Below are positions 1 to 7,760 of a stretch of 8,056 nt of DNA, piece after piece. Origin of the DNA: Patescibacteria group bacterium (GTDB lineage Bacteria; Patescibacteriota; Minisyncoccia; Portnoybacterales; UBA2143); NCBI GenBank assembly GCA_018819085.1, contig JAHJQT010000046.1, positions 1 through 8,056 on the forward strand, read 5' to 3'. The translations under genes were made by a program, and so were the position numbers. Positions within the stretch are counted from its first letter, which is position 1. Each line of letters begins with the position of its first letter. The notes under the pieces were generated by a model. It worked only from the letters and a program-made list of their open reading frames with translations, had not been told where the DNA came from and ran no database searches.

Positions 1-645
1 AGAAGAAAACTCGTCTTTTGCCTTCCCTTTTATTTTCTGCCATAAACCTATTTTACTTTCTTTTTTCCCGACGACTTCGGCGTCGAGAATCCTCGATGGC
101 TCTTGCATCAGGACTTCTTCCTTCTTTCTTGAAATAAAGGAAACATTGAAAGTAACTAAAATAGAAATTATTAAAAGCGAAGAAAGTGTTACTAAGCTAG
201 CCCAAAAACCAAGATACTTAAACATAGGATAACCTAGAATTAATCCCAAATAACCTCCAGAATTAATATCTTGTTTTCCAAAAACATAAAAAGCGCCAAG
301 AACGCTTATAATAAAAAGAATAATTCCAATAAAAACAGCTCTATAAATATGTGTTTTTCTTCCCGTCAAATTAAAACGAGGTAAAATAATAGCTACTCCT
401 ATTAAAATAAAGCTCAAAGAAACAAGAAAGAATCCTTTTCCGAAAAACATTTTACTTATCTTTAAAAAATATTCTCCAAATAATCCTGCTGCATTAAAAA
501 AGCTCAAAAAACTGAGCATAGCCAAAGCAAAACAAACTATTGCGAAAATGCCTTTTTTAGTTTCAGAATACAGTAAAGACTTTTTAGCTTTTAGTTTTTT
601 ACTCTTCACCAGCTTTTTATTTTTTTTAAAGCGTTTTTTAGGCAC
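1..645 (-). CDS. ftsK: DNA translocase FtsK, N-terminal membrane domain (partial, cut by window edge)
   Basis: The frame reads openly from a GTG at 643-645 to the window edge, giving the first 215 residues; the ATPase motor and gamma domains would lie outside the window. A very basic N-terminus (PKKRFKKNKK, then more Lys to about residue 31) precedes four hydrophobic segments at about 32-50, 68-88, 103-122 and 143-168. The segment after the third helix, GGYLGLILGYPMFKYLG (about 130-146), resembles the conserved loop before the last helix of the FtsK 4TM domain, and NAAGLFGEYF after helix 1 also fits. From about residue 172 the chain becomes charged, as expected for the linker to the motor. 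In the family, this domain anchors FtsK at the septum, where the motor pumps DNA during division and chromosome dimer resolution. GTG is the first usual start codon in the frame; no Shine-Dalgarno precedes it. Identification rests on pattern recognition of the N-terminal domain only. Confidence 0.85.
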   Translation of the reverse strand, partial: MPKKRFKKNKKLVKSKKLKAKKSLLYSETKKGIFAIVCFALAMLSFLSFFNAAGLFGEYFLKISKMFFGKGFFLVSLSFILIGVAIILPRFNLTGRKTHIYRAVFIGIILFIISVLGAFYVFGKQDINSGGYLGLILGYPMFKYLGFWASLVTLSSLLIISILVTFNVSFISRKKEEVLMQEPSRILDAEVVGKKESKIGLWQKIKGKAKDEFSS

Positions 646-654
646 AAATATTAA

Positions 655-682
655 ATCATAAATCCAAAATTACAAATAACAA
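655..682 (-). promoter_or_regulatory. possible ftsK promoter, nearly leaderless
   Basis: On the minus strand TTGTTA (677-682, 4 of 6 matches to the -35 consensus) and TATGAT (655-660, 5 of 6 to the -10 consensus) are separated by 16 bases. The start point would fall near 648-649, only a few bases before the GTG at 645, which would fit the lack of a Shine-Dalgarno. Matches like this arise easily by chance in such A/T-rich DNA, so this is weak. Confidence 0.28.
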
Positions 683-762
683 ATAAATTCTAAATTACAA
701 TAATCAAAATCAAAAATAATTTTAGATATTTATATTTTGAATTTGTAATTTATTTAGGATTT
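660..762. repeat. A/T-rich imperfect inverted repeat between rpoC and ftsK
   Basis: The 136-base rpoC-ftsK gap is nearly pure A/T and self-complementary. An exact 11-base inverted pair, AAATTACAAAT at 667-677 and its complement at 741-751, lies inside a 6-base pair AAATCC (660-665) and GGATTT (757-762). AAATTACAA recurs at 692-700, so the right arm has two possible partners. A short tandem (TTTGAATT twice, 768-783) abuts the rpoC stop. The transcript could form a weak hairpin that slows or ends rpoBC transcription, but there is no compact G+C stem followed by a T-run, so I do not call it a terminator. It may equally be a degenerate intergenic repeat that recurs in the genome. Confidence 0.5.
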
Positions 763-781
763 GATGCTTTGAATTTTGAAT

Positions 782-3700
782 TTATTTCCTGAATCCTGTT
801 CCTGCTGGTATTAGTTTACCAATAATTACATTTTCTTTCAATCCCTTCAAACAATCCTCTTTGCCTTCAATAGCAGCATTGATTAAAACTCTCGTTGTTT
901 CTATGAAAGAAGCAGCTGAAAGGAAGCTTTCTGTGGTTAAAGAAACTTTTGTAATTCCTAATAATAATAATTGAGAAGTTGCCTTTTTACCTGTTTTGGA
1001 AACTTTATCATTCTCTCTTTGAAAAACATTATTTTCAACTATTTGGCCAACTACGAATCTAGTTGTTCCAGGCTCTTTTATTTGAACACGTGAAAACATC
1101 TGACGAATAATCATTTCAATATGTTTATCATTAATGTTTTCTCCTGCAAAAGTATAAATCTCTTGAACTTCTTTAATTATATACCTCTGAACAACCTCTT
1201 TGCCTTTCATCTTATATAAATCTTTTAAGTCAACGTTTCCTTCAGTAATTTGCTGACCAATAGAAACTAAATCACCTTTTTCAACCCTTAAAGCCATACC
1301 ATCAGGTAAAGTATATTCTAAAATCTTAACTTTTGTTTTTTTAACTTCTTCTATTGGTTCTATTTGAATAATCTTTTGATTTCCTTTTGCTATAATATCA
1401 ATAACCTTTCCATCAACTTCTGAAATAATAGCTTTTCCTTTTGGTTGACGTGCTTCAAAAATTTCCTCTACTCTAGGTAATCCCTGAGTGATATCTTGTC
1501 CACCAGCAACTCCACCAATGTGGAAAGTTCTTAAAGTAAGCTGTGTAGCTGGTTCTCCAATAGCTTGAGCAGTAACAATTCCAATAGCCTCACCTAATTC
1601 AATAAGTTTGTTTCTTCCTAAGTCATATCCATAACATTGCTGACAAACACCATCTTTTGATTTACAAGAGATTACTGATCTGACATTAATTTTCTCTATT
1701 CCTGATTCATCTATTTTCTGAGCTATATTCTTATCAATCATTTCGCCTGACTTAATTAGAACATCTTTTTTAACTTTAACTTCTTCTAAACTTATTCTTC
1801 CAAATATACGTGAAGCAAAAGAATTTCCAACATTATCTCCATCTTTTCTATATACATAAATACCCTTTCTATCTCCACAATCTTTTTCACGGATAACAAC
1901 ATCTTGACAGACATCAACCAATCTTCGTGTAAGATAACCAGCACTTGCAGTTTTTAATGCAGTATCAGCTAATCCTTTTCTTCCTCCATGAGTGGAAATA
2001 AAGTACTCTAAAATATTAAAACCTTCCTTATATGAACTCTTAATCGGTAATTCTATAATCTCACCTAATGGATTAACAACCAAACCTTTCATTCCCGTCA
2101 TCTGAGTTAATTGTCCTAAAGAACCTCTTGCTTTTGAATCAAAAATACTAAAAACTGAACTATCTTTATCTAAGACCTCTGATGTTTTTTGCGATATTTT
2201 TTCTTTAACACCATTCCAAATTTCAATAACACGTGATTTTCTTTCTCCATCAGTTAAAAGACCATCATTATATTGACTTTGTATTAATTCAACTTCTTTA
2301 TCAGCTTTTTCTATCCATTTCTTTTTCTCTACGGGAACATTTAAATCTCCCATACACCAACTAATACCTGAAGTTGTTGCATACTTAAAGCCCATTCTCT
2401 TTATTTTATCCATTATTAAAGCTGTTTTCTCAATACCAAGCTTATCTATTGATTCAGAAATTAATTTACGCAAATCAGAAGATTTCATTGTTTTATTAAT
2501 AAATCCTATTTTAGATGGCAATGGCTCATTAAAAATAATTCTACCAACTGAAGTTTCAATAAGTTCTTTATCTTCAGGCTTTAATCTTACTTTAATTTTT
2601 GCTTTCAAATGAACTTGTCCAAAGTGTTTTGCTAAAAGAGCTTCTTCTGGATTAGCAAAAATTTTTCCTTCTCCAACTAAACCATCTTTAATTTTTGTCA
2701 TCCAATAACATCCTAAAACCATATCTTGTGTAGGAATTACAACTGGCTCACCAGTAGCTGGCTTTAAAAGATTAGTGGAAGAAAGCATTATTTCTTTAGC
2801 TTCTTTCTGTGCTTCATCACTTAATGGTAAATGAACTGCCATTTGGTCACCGTCAAAATCAGCATTAAAGGCATGACAAACAAGAGGATGTATTCTAATT
2901 GCTTTCCCCTCAACCAAAACAGGTTGAAATGCTTGAATTCCCAGACGATGTAAAGTAGGCGCTCTGTTTAATAGAACATAACGATTTTTTGTTACTTCTT
3001 CTAAAATACCCCAAACCTCATCTATTTCTTCTTCAATTAAACGTCCTGCTCCTCTAACATTATGAGCTAATCCTCTTTCAACTAACTTGTTTATAACAAA
3101 TGGCTTAAAGAGTTCCAGTGCCATGTGTTTAGGTAATCCACACTGACTAAGTTTTAATTCTGGGCCAACAACGATAACAGATCTTCCTGAATAATCAACT
3201 CGTTTTCCAAGTAAGTTCTGTCTGAATCTACCTTGCTTACCCTTAAGCATATCAGCTAATGATTTAAGCACTCTTTTTTGACCCGTTGAAGCTGCTACCA
3301 TGACTTGTCCTCTACGACTTGAATTATCAATAAGAGCGTCAACTGCTTCCTGAAGCATTCTTTTTTCATTTCTACAAATAACCTCAGGTGCTTTAAGTTC
3401 AATTAAACGCTTAAGACGATTATTTCTATTAATTACTCTTCTATATAGGTCATTAACATCAGAAGTTGCATATCGTCCTCCATCTAATTGTACCATTGGA
3501 CGTAAATCAGGAGGCATAACAGGTAAATTAGTTAGAAACATCCATTCAGGTTTAATCTTAGCATTAATAATTCCTTCAATAATTCTTAAACGATTAAAAA
3601 GTTTACTCTTAGCAATAGCACTTGCGCTTTTTGTTTGGTCAAATAGTTTTTTTGTTAAGGCCTCTAAATTAATGTTTTCAAAAATATTCCTTAATGTTTC

Positions 3701-4345
3701 TGCCCCTGTTCCAGCTTCAAAAATTTGTCCATATCTTAAACTAAAATTACGATAATCAATTTCTGAAAGTATTTGATGAAGATAAAAACTTTTTACTTCA
3801 CGTATTGATTTATCTTTTTGCTCTTTTAACTTAGCTTGAAATTTTACATCATTAGTTTTAATTTTCTGCTTATATTCCTTATTTATCTCATCAATAACCT
3901 TTTTTCTTTCTGCTTCATTAACGTTTGTAATTATATATCCTGCAAAATAGATTACTTTCTCTAATTCTTGAGAAGATCGATCTAAAATTAATCCCATTTT
4001 AGAAGGAATTCCACGTAAAAACCAAATATGAGAAACAGGTACAGCCAGAGCAATGTGACCCATTCTTTCTCTGCGTACAATTGATCTTGTAACTTCAACT
4101 CCACATTTATCGCAAACAACTCCCTTATATCTTATCCTTCTATATTTTCCACAATAACATTCCCAATCCTTTTCAGGACCAAAAATTTTTTCACAAAATA
4201 ATCCATCTTTTTCAGCTCTTTGAGTCCTGTAATTAATCGTCTCTGGTTTTGTTACTTCACCATGAGACCAACCCAAAATCTCTTCTGGACTTGCCAGCTT
4301 CAAACGAATAGATTTAAAATCTGATACTTTTGTAGTTATTGCCAT
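782..4345 (-). CDS. rpoC: DNA-directed RNA polymerase subunit beta'
   Basis: This is the 1187-residue beta' subunit, which carries the catalytic magnesium and, with beta, forms the DNA/RNA cleft of RNA polymerase. The N-terminal zinc-binding domain has C63, C65, C78 and C81. The absolutely conserved NADFDGDQM motif places the metal-binding aspartates at D496, D498 and D500. The bridge helix spans about 778-812 (STHGGRKGLADT...). The second zinc site is C823, C894, C901 and C904. The trigger loop carries H942, equivalent to E. coli H936, and runs straight into GGQDITQGLPRVEEIFEAR, so the large E. coli trigger-loop insertion (SI3) is absent, which largely explains the shorter length. The chain ends with the usual VIIGKLIPAGTGF-type tail. 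Oddities are A933 and L938 where E. coli has G927 and M932. The ATG at 4345 lies 4 bases after the rpoB stop, with only a weak GGA upstream, suggesting cotranscription and coupled translation. The frame is intact and identity is certain. Confidence 0.99.
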   Translation of the reverse strand: MAITTKVSDFKSIRLKLASPEEILGWSHGEVTKPETINYRTQRAEKDGLFCEKIFGPEKDWECYCGKYRRIRYKGVVCDKCGVEVTRSIVRRERMGHIALAVPVSHIWFLRGIPSKMGLILDRSSQELEKVIYFAGYIITNVNEAERKKVIDEINKEYKQKIKTNDVKFQAKLKEQKDKSIREVKSFYLHQILSEIDYRNFSLRYGQIFEAGTGAETLRNIFENINLEALTKKLFDQTKSASAIAKSKLFNRLRIIEGIINAKIKPEWMFLTNLPVMPPDLRPMVQLDGGRYATSDVNDLYRRVINRNNRLKRLIELKAPEVICRNEKRMLQEAVDALIDNSSRRGQVMVAASTGQKRVLKSLADMLKGKQGRFRQNLLGKRVDYSGRSVIVVGPELKLSQCGLPKHMALELFKPFVINKLVERGLAHNVRGAGRLIEEEIDEVWGILEEVTKNRYVLLNRAPTLHRLGIQAFQPVLVEGKAIRIHPLVCHAFNADFDGDQMAVHLPLSDEAQKEAKEIMLSSTNLLKPATGEPVVIPTQDMVLGCYWMTKIKDGLVGEGKIFANPEEALLAKHFGQVHLKAKIKVRLKPEDKELIETSVGRIIFNEPLPSKIGFINKTMKSSDLRKLISESIDKLGIEKTALIMDKIKRMGFKYATTSGISWCMGDLNVPVEKKKWIEKADKEVELIQSQYNDGLLTDGERKSRVIEIWNGVKEKISQKTSEVLDKDSSVFSIFDSKARGSLGQLTQMTGMKGLVVNPLGEIIELPIKSSYKEGFNILEYFISTHGGRKGLADTALKTASAGYLTRRLVDVCQDVVIREKDCGDRKGIYVYRKDGDNVGNSFASRIFGRISLEEVKVKKDVLIKSGEMIDKNIAQKIDESGIEKINVRSVISCKSKDGVCQQCYGYDLGRNKLIELGEAIGIVTAQAIGEPATQLTLRTFHIGGVAGGQDITQGLPRVEEIFEARQPKGKAIISEVDGKVIDIIAKGNQKIIQIEPIEEVKKTKVKILEYTLPDGMALRVEKGDLVSIGQQITEGNVDLKDLYKMKGKEVVQRYIIKEVQEIYTFAGENINDKHIEMIIRQMFSRVQIKEPGTTRFVVGQIVENNVFQRENDKVSKTGKKATSQLLLLGITKVSLTTESFLSAASFIETTRVLINAAIEGKEDCLKGLKENVIIGKLIPAGTGFRK

Positions 4346-4349
4346 AAAT

Positions 4350-7300
4350 TTATTTTTCCACTAATTCCACTGCTAGTCCAAGTGATTTTAATTCGCTTAC
4401 AAGAACATTGAAAGATGCTGGAATATTAGGAGATTGGATTTTTTTACCTCGTATAATTGCATCATAAGCGCCTGACCTACCGGCTACATCATCTGATTTA
4501 ATGGTAATCATTTCTTGTAAAATATTAGCAGCTCCATAACCTTCCAAAGCCCAGACTTCCATCTCTCCAAATCTTTGTCCACCAAACTGTGCTTTTCCAC
4601 CCAATGGCTGTTGTGTAATTAAAGAGTAAGGTCCAACTGAACGCATATGAATTTTATCTTCAACTAAATGAAGGAGTTTTAAAATATATGTATATCCAAC
4701 TGTAACTTTTTGTTCAAATTTCTCTCCATTTCTTCCATCATATAAATCAATTTGTCCTGTTTCAGGTAAACCTGCTTTTTTAAGTTCTTCTTTAATTTTT
4801 TCTTCTGAAATTCCTGCTAAAGCAGGTGTAATTGCTTTATATCCTAAAGCATTAGCAGCCCATCCTAAATGTGTCTCTAAAATCTGACCTATATTCATAC
4901 GAGAAGCAACTCCTAAAGGATTAAGAATAATTTCTACTGGAGTTCCATCAGCTAGATAAGGCATATCTTCTTCTGGAAGAATCTTAGCAATAACACCCTT
5001 GTTTCCATGTCTTCCAGCTAATTTATCTCCAACTGAAATCTTTCTTAATTGAGCAATTTCAACTTGGATGCTTTTAATAACTCCGCTTTGTAATTTATCT
5101 CCATTCTCTCTTGAAAAAATTTGAATACCAACAACTCTACCTCGTTTTCCATGAGACATTCTTAAAGAAGAGTCTTTTACATCTCTAGCTTTCTCTCCAA
5201 AAATTGCTTGAAGAAGACGTTCTTCAGCAGTAAGATCTGTTTCCCCTTTAGGTGAAATTTTACCAACTAAAATATCATTAGGATTTACTTCAGCACCAAT
5301 TCTTACAATTCCTTCCTCATCTAAATCTTTAAGACGATCTTCTCCAACATTAGGAATGTCAGGAGTTGTAATCTCAGGACCAAGTTTGGTCTCTCTGACA
5401 TCACAAGTAAAGCTCTCAATATGTATTGAAGTATAACGATCATCTTTAACAAGTTTTTCTGAAAGAATAATAGCATCTTCAAAGTTACTTCCACGCCATG
5501 ACATAAAAGCAACTAAAACATTCTGACCCAAAGCAAGTAAACCATTTTCTGTTGATGCCCCATCAGCTAAAATATCTCCTTTTTTAACACGTTGACCTTT
5601 TTTAATTAAAGGATGCTGACAAATAGATGTATATTGGTTTGTTCTACTAAATGAATGAAGCGGATATTCTCTTAAATTCTTATTAATGCCTGTACCTTTT
5701 TTATCCTCTGGAATTCCAAGATAAGAATTTATTCCTTCTTCCTTCTTAGCTTTTCTCTCTAAAACAACAATTTTATCAGAATCAACACTTTTAATAACTC
5801 CGTCTTGTTGAGCAATAACAACCTGACCTGAATCTCTTGCTGCTCTCTTTTCCATTCCAGTTCCAACAAGTGGAGATTGAGGCTTAACGCAAGCAACTGC
5901 CTGCCTTTGCATGTTTGATCCCATAAGTGCCCTGTTACTATCATCATGCTCTAGGAAAGGAATCAAAGCAGCTGCGATACTAATAGTTTGCTGAGGCAAA
6001 ACGTCAATATAGTCAACTTTTGAACGATTAACTACTCCTGGTTCTCCGCAAATTCTTGCTTCAACTTTTTTATCTATAATCTCGTTTTTTGAAGATATTC
6101 TTACTCCAGCATGAGCAATATTATATTTCTCTTCTTCTGATGCATTAAAATAGACAATCTTATTAGTTAATTTCCCTTTAACAACCTTCCTATAAGGCGA
6201 CTCAATAAAACCATACTCATTAAGACGAGCACAGCTGGCTAAATGACCAACCAATCCAATATTAGGACCTTCTGGTGTTTCAATTGGACAAATTCTACCA
6301 TAATGACTTGAATGTACATCACGAACTTCAAAACCTGCTCTTTCTCTTGTTAATCCACCTGGACCCATAGCTGATAAACGTCTTTTATGTTCTAGTTCAG
6401 CTAATGGATTGTGTTGATCCATAAATTGTGAAAGCTGAGAAGAAGTAAAGAATTCTTTTATGGCTGCCATGAAAGGGCGAGCATTAATTAACTGTCCTGG
6501 CATTAGTCCTACCATATCTAAAGTTGACATTCTATCACGAATAATTCTTTCTGTTCTTGCTAATCCAACTCTTAATTTATTCTGAAGAAGTTCACCAACT
6601 GAACGGATTCTTCTATTACCTAAATGATCAATATCATCTGGCTTTGCTAAAGGATTATTATTTAATTGAATAATCTCTTTAATAATTGCGACTAAATCTT
6701 CAAAATGTAAAACCCTATCTTTTTTAGTAATATTACTATCAAAAGATGGAATTTCTTTAAGACCTACACCAGATAATCTTTGATTCATTTTCCATCTACC
6801 AACTTCACTTAAATCATATCTTTCAAAAGAAAGCATTGCTTCAAGAAAAGATCTAGCATTATCTTCTGTAGCTAAATCTCCAGGTCTAATACGTTTATAT
6901 ACTTCTGTAAATGCTTCACCTGAAGTTTTTGAACTATCCTTTCCAATAGTTGCTTCAATATAATCAAATTCTCCTTTGTTTATATTAGAAAAAAGATTCT
7001 TAATATCTTCATTATTTAATTCACTCTTTCCTTTTCTTTCAGGATCCATTGTTGCAAAAACTTTTAATAAAGCAGTAACAGGAACCTTTCTTTTTCTATC
7101 AATTTTAACATTAATTGATTTATCAGAATCTGTTTCAAATTCAAACCAAGCTCCCCAGTTAGGGATTACTTTTGCTCCAAAAAGTTGATTTCCTTTTGAA
7201 AATTTAGAAGTAAAAAATACCCCAGAAGATCTTATTAACTGGGATATGACAACTCTTTCAACAGCATTAACAATAAAAGTTCCTCGCTGAGTCATTAAAG

Positions 7301-7607
7301 GAAAATCACCAAGAAAGATATCTTGTTCTTTTGTTTCCTTTGTTTTGTTATCTATTAATTTAACTTTACAGTACAAAGGTGCCTCATAAGAAACATTGCG
7401 AGACTTTGATTCAAGTTCGCTATGTTTTGGCTCTTCTAAATGATAATCTAAAAAATGGAGCTCTAAACCACTATTGCCCCAATCTTTAATAGGAGAAAAT
7501 TCATTTAAAAGATTTCTTAATCCCTTTTTCCAAAACCAGTTATATGAATTTTTTTGTATTTCAATAAGATCAGGAAGTTGAAAAGTGTCTTTTGTTTTTT
7601 TAGACAT
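4350..7607 (-). CDS. rpoB: DNA-directed RNA polymerase subunit beta
   Basis: This is the beta subunit, which contributes the other half of the active cleft and the rifampicin pocket. The N-terminus (MSKKTKDTFQLPDLIEIQKNSY) is the normal opening of the family. Next come the lobe motif GDFPLMTQRGTFIVNAVERV (100-119), the rifampicin region (about 391-418, with Q394, D397, H407, R410 and S412 matching E. coli Q513, D516, H526, R529 and S531), and the active-site lysines K862 and K870 in GDKLAGRHGNKG. The C-terminal clamp segment ends in SFNVLVSELKSLGLAVELVEK. At 1085 residues it is compact and lacks the two large E. coli insertions. The frame can be extended to a TTG at 7631 or an ATG at 7625, but I choose the ATG at 7605-7607 because GGAAGGG lies 9 bases before it and the family homology starts there. 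The gene is followed 4 bases later by rpoC, and its own promoter is at 7709-7736. No ribosomal protein gene precedes it. Confidence 0.99.
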   Translation of the reverse strand: MSKKTKDTFQLPDLIEIQKNSYNWFWKKGLRNLLNEFSPIKDWGNSGLELHFLDYHLEEPKHSELESKSRNVSYEAPLYCKVKLIDNKTKETKEQDIFLGDFPLMTQRGTFIVNAVERVVISQLIRSSGVFFTSKFSKGNQLFGAKVIPNWGAWFEFETDSDKSINVKIDRKRKVPVTALLKVFATMDPERKGKSELNNEDIKNLFSNINKGEFDYIEATIGKDSSKTSGEAFTEVYKRIRPGDLATEDNARSFLEAMLSFERYDLSEVGRWKMNQRLSGVGLKEIPSFDSNITKKDRVLHFEDLVAIIKEIIQLNNNPLAKPDDIDHLGNRRIRSVGELLQNKLRVGLARTERIIRDRMSTLDMVGLMPGQLINARPFMAAIKEFFTSSQLSQFMDQHNPLAELEHKRRLSAMGPGGLTRERAGFEVRDVHSSHYGRICPIETPEGPNIGLVGHLASCARLNEYGFIESPYRKVVKGKLTNKIVYFNASEEEKYNIAHAGVRISSKNEIIDKKVEARICGEPGVVNRSKVDYIDVLPQQTISIAAALIPFLEHDDSNRALMGSNMQRQAVACVKPQSPLVGTGMEKRAARDSGQVVIAQQDGVIKSVDSDKIVVLERKAKKEEGINSYLGIPEDKKGTGINKNLREYPLHSFSRTNQYTSICQHPLIKKGQRVKKGDILADGASTENGLLALGQNVLVAFMSWRGSNFEDAIILSEKLVKDDRYTSIHIESFTCDVRETKLGPEITTPDIPNVGEDRLKDLDEEGIVRIGAEVNPNDILVGKISPKGETDLTAEERLLQAIFGEKARDVKDSSLRMSHGKRGRVVGIQIFSRENGDKLQSGVIKSIQVEIAQLRKISVGDKLAGRHGNKGVIAKILPEEDMPYLADGTPVEIILNPLGVASRMNIGQILETHLGWAANALGYKAITPALAGISEEKIKEELKKAGLPETGQIDLYDGRNGEKFEQKVTVGYTYILKLLHLVEDKIHMRSVGPYSLITQQPLGGKAQFGGQRFGEMEVWALEGYGAANILQEMITIKSDDVAGRSGAYDAIIRGKKIQSPNIPASFNVLVSELKSLGLAVELVEK

Positions 7608-7616
7608 AAAAACAAA

Positions 7617-7637
7617 CCCTTCCATATTCAAGAAGGA
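7617..7637 (-). promoter_or_regulatory. rpoB Shine-Dalgarno within a small hairpin
   Basis: On the minus strand GGAAGGG (7617-7623) sits 9 bases upstream of the ATG at 7607 and decides the rpoB start. The five bases 7618-7622 (GAAGG) pair exactly with CCTTC at 7632-7636, closing a 9-base loop, and 7617 with 7637 adds a G-U pair. The Shine-Dalgarno is therefore the 3' arm of a potential 5-6 bp hairpin that could limit ribosome access. The pairing is visible in the sequence; a regulatory role is inference. Confidence 0.6.
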
Positions 7638-7708
7638 ATTTTATCTTATTTAAATTTTATTTATATATACAAAATGATTGTATTTCAAATCTTAGTTATA
7701 ATATGTTT

Positions 7709-7736
7709 AGTATAAACAAATTTTAAAAACTGTCAA
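7709..7736 (-). promoter_or_regulatory. rpoB-rpoC sigma-70 promoter
   Basis: A perfect -35 box TTGACA (7731-7736) and a -10 box TATACT (7709-7714, 5 of 6) are separated by 16 bases on the minus strand. Transcription should start near 7702 and give a leader of about 95 bases before the rpoB ATG. It is the best promoter match in the rpoB upstream gap and is correctly placed to drive the rpoBC unit independently of the gene ending at 7928. Confidence 0.8.
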
Positions 7737-7760
7737 GCATTTAGAAATAGGACAGATGAC

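Noticed and set aside
5321..5512. 63-codon minus-strand frame inside rpoB
   Set aside because: It is an out-of-frame shadow of rpoB with low-complexity Leu-rich translation and no ribosome site or family resemblance.
5759..5947. 62-codon minus-strand frame inside rpoB
   Set aside because: It is another shadow frame of conserved rpoB sequence; the composition follows from the rpoB codons.
6976..7188. 70-codon + strand frame opposite rpoB
   Set aside because: It lies antisense to a conserved coding region; its hydrophobic translation is what A/T-rich Lys/Glu codons give when read backwards.
7625..7631. Upstream starts for rpoB (ATG 7625, TTG 7631)
   Set aside because: Neither has a Shine-Dalgarno; the strong one at 7617-7623 serves the ATG at 7607, where RpoB homology begins.
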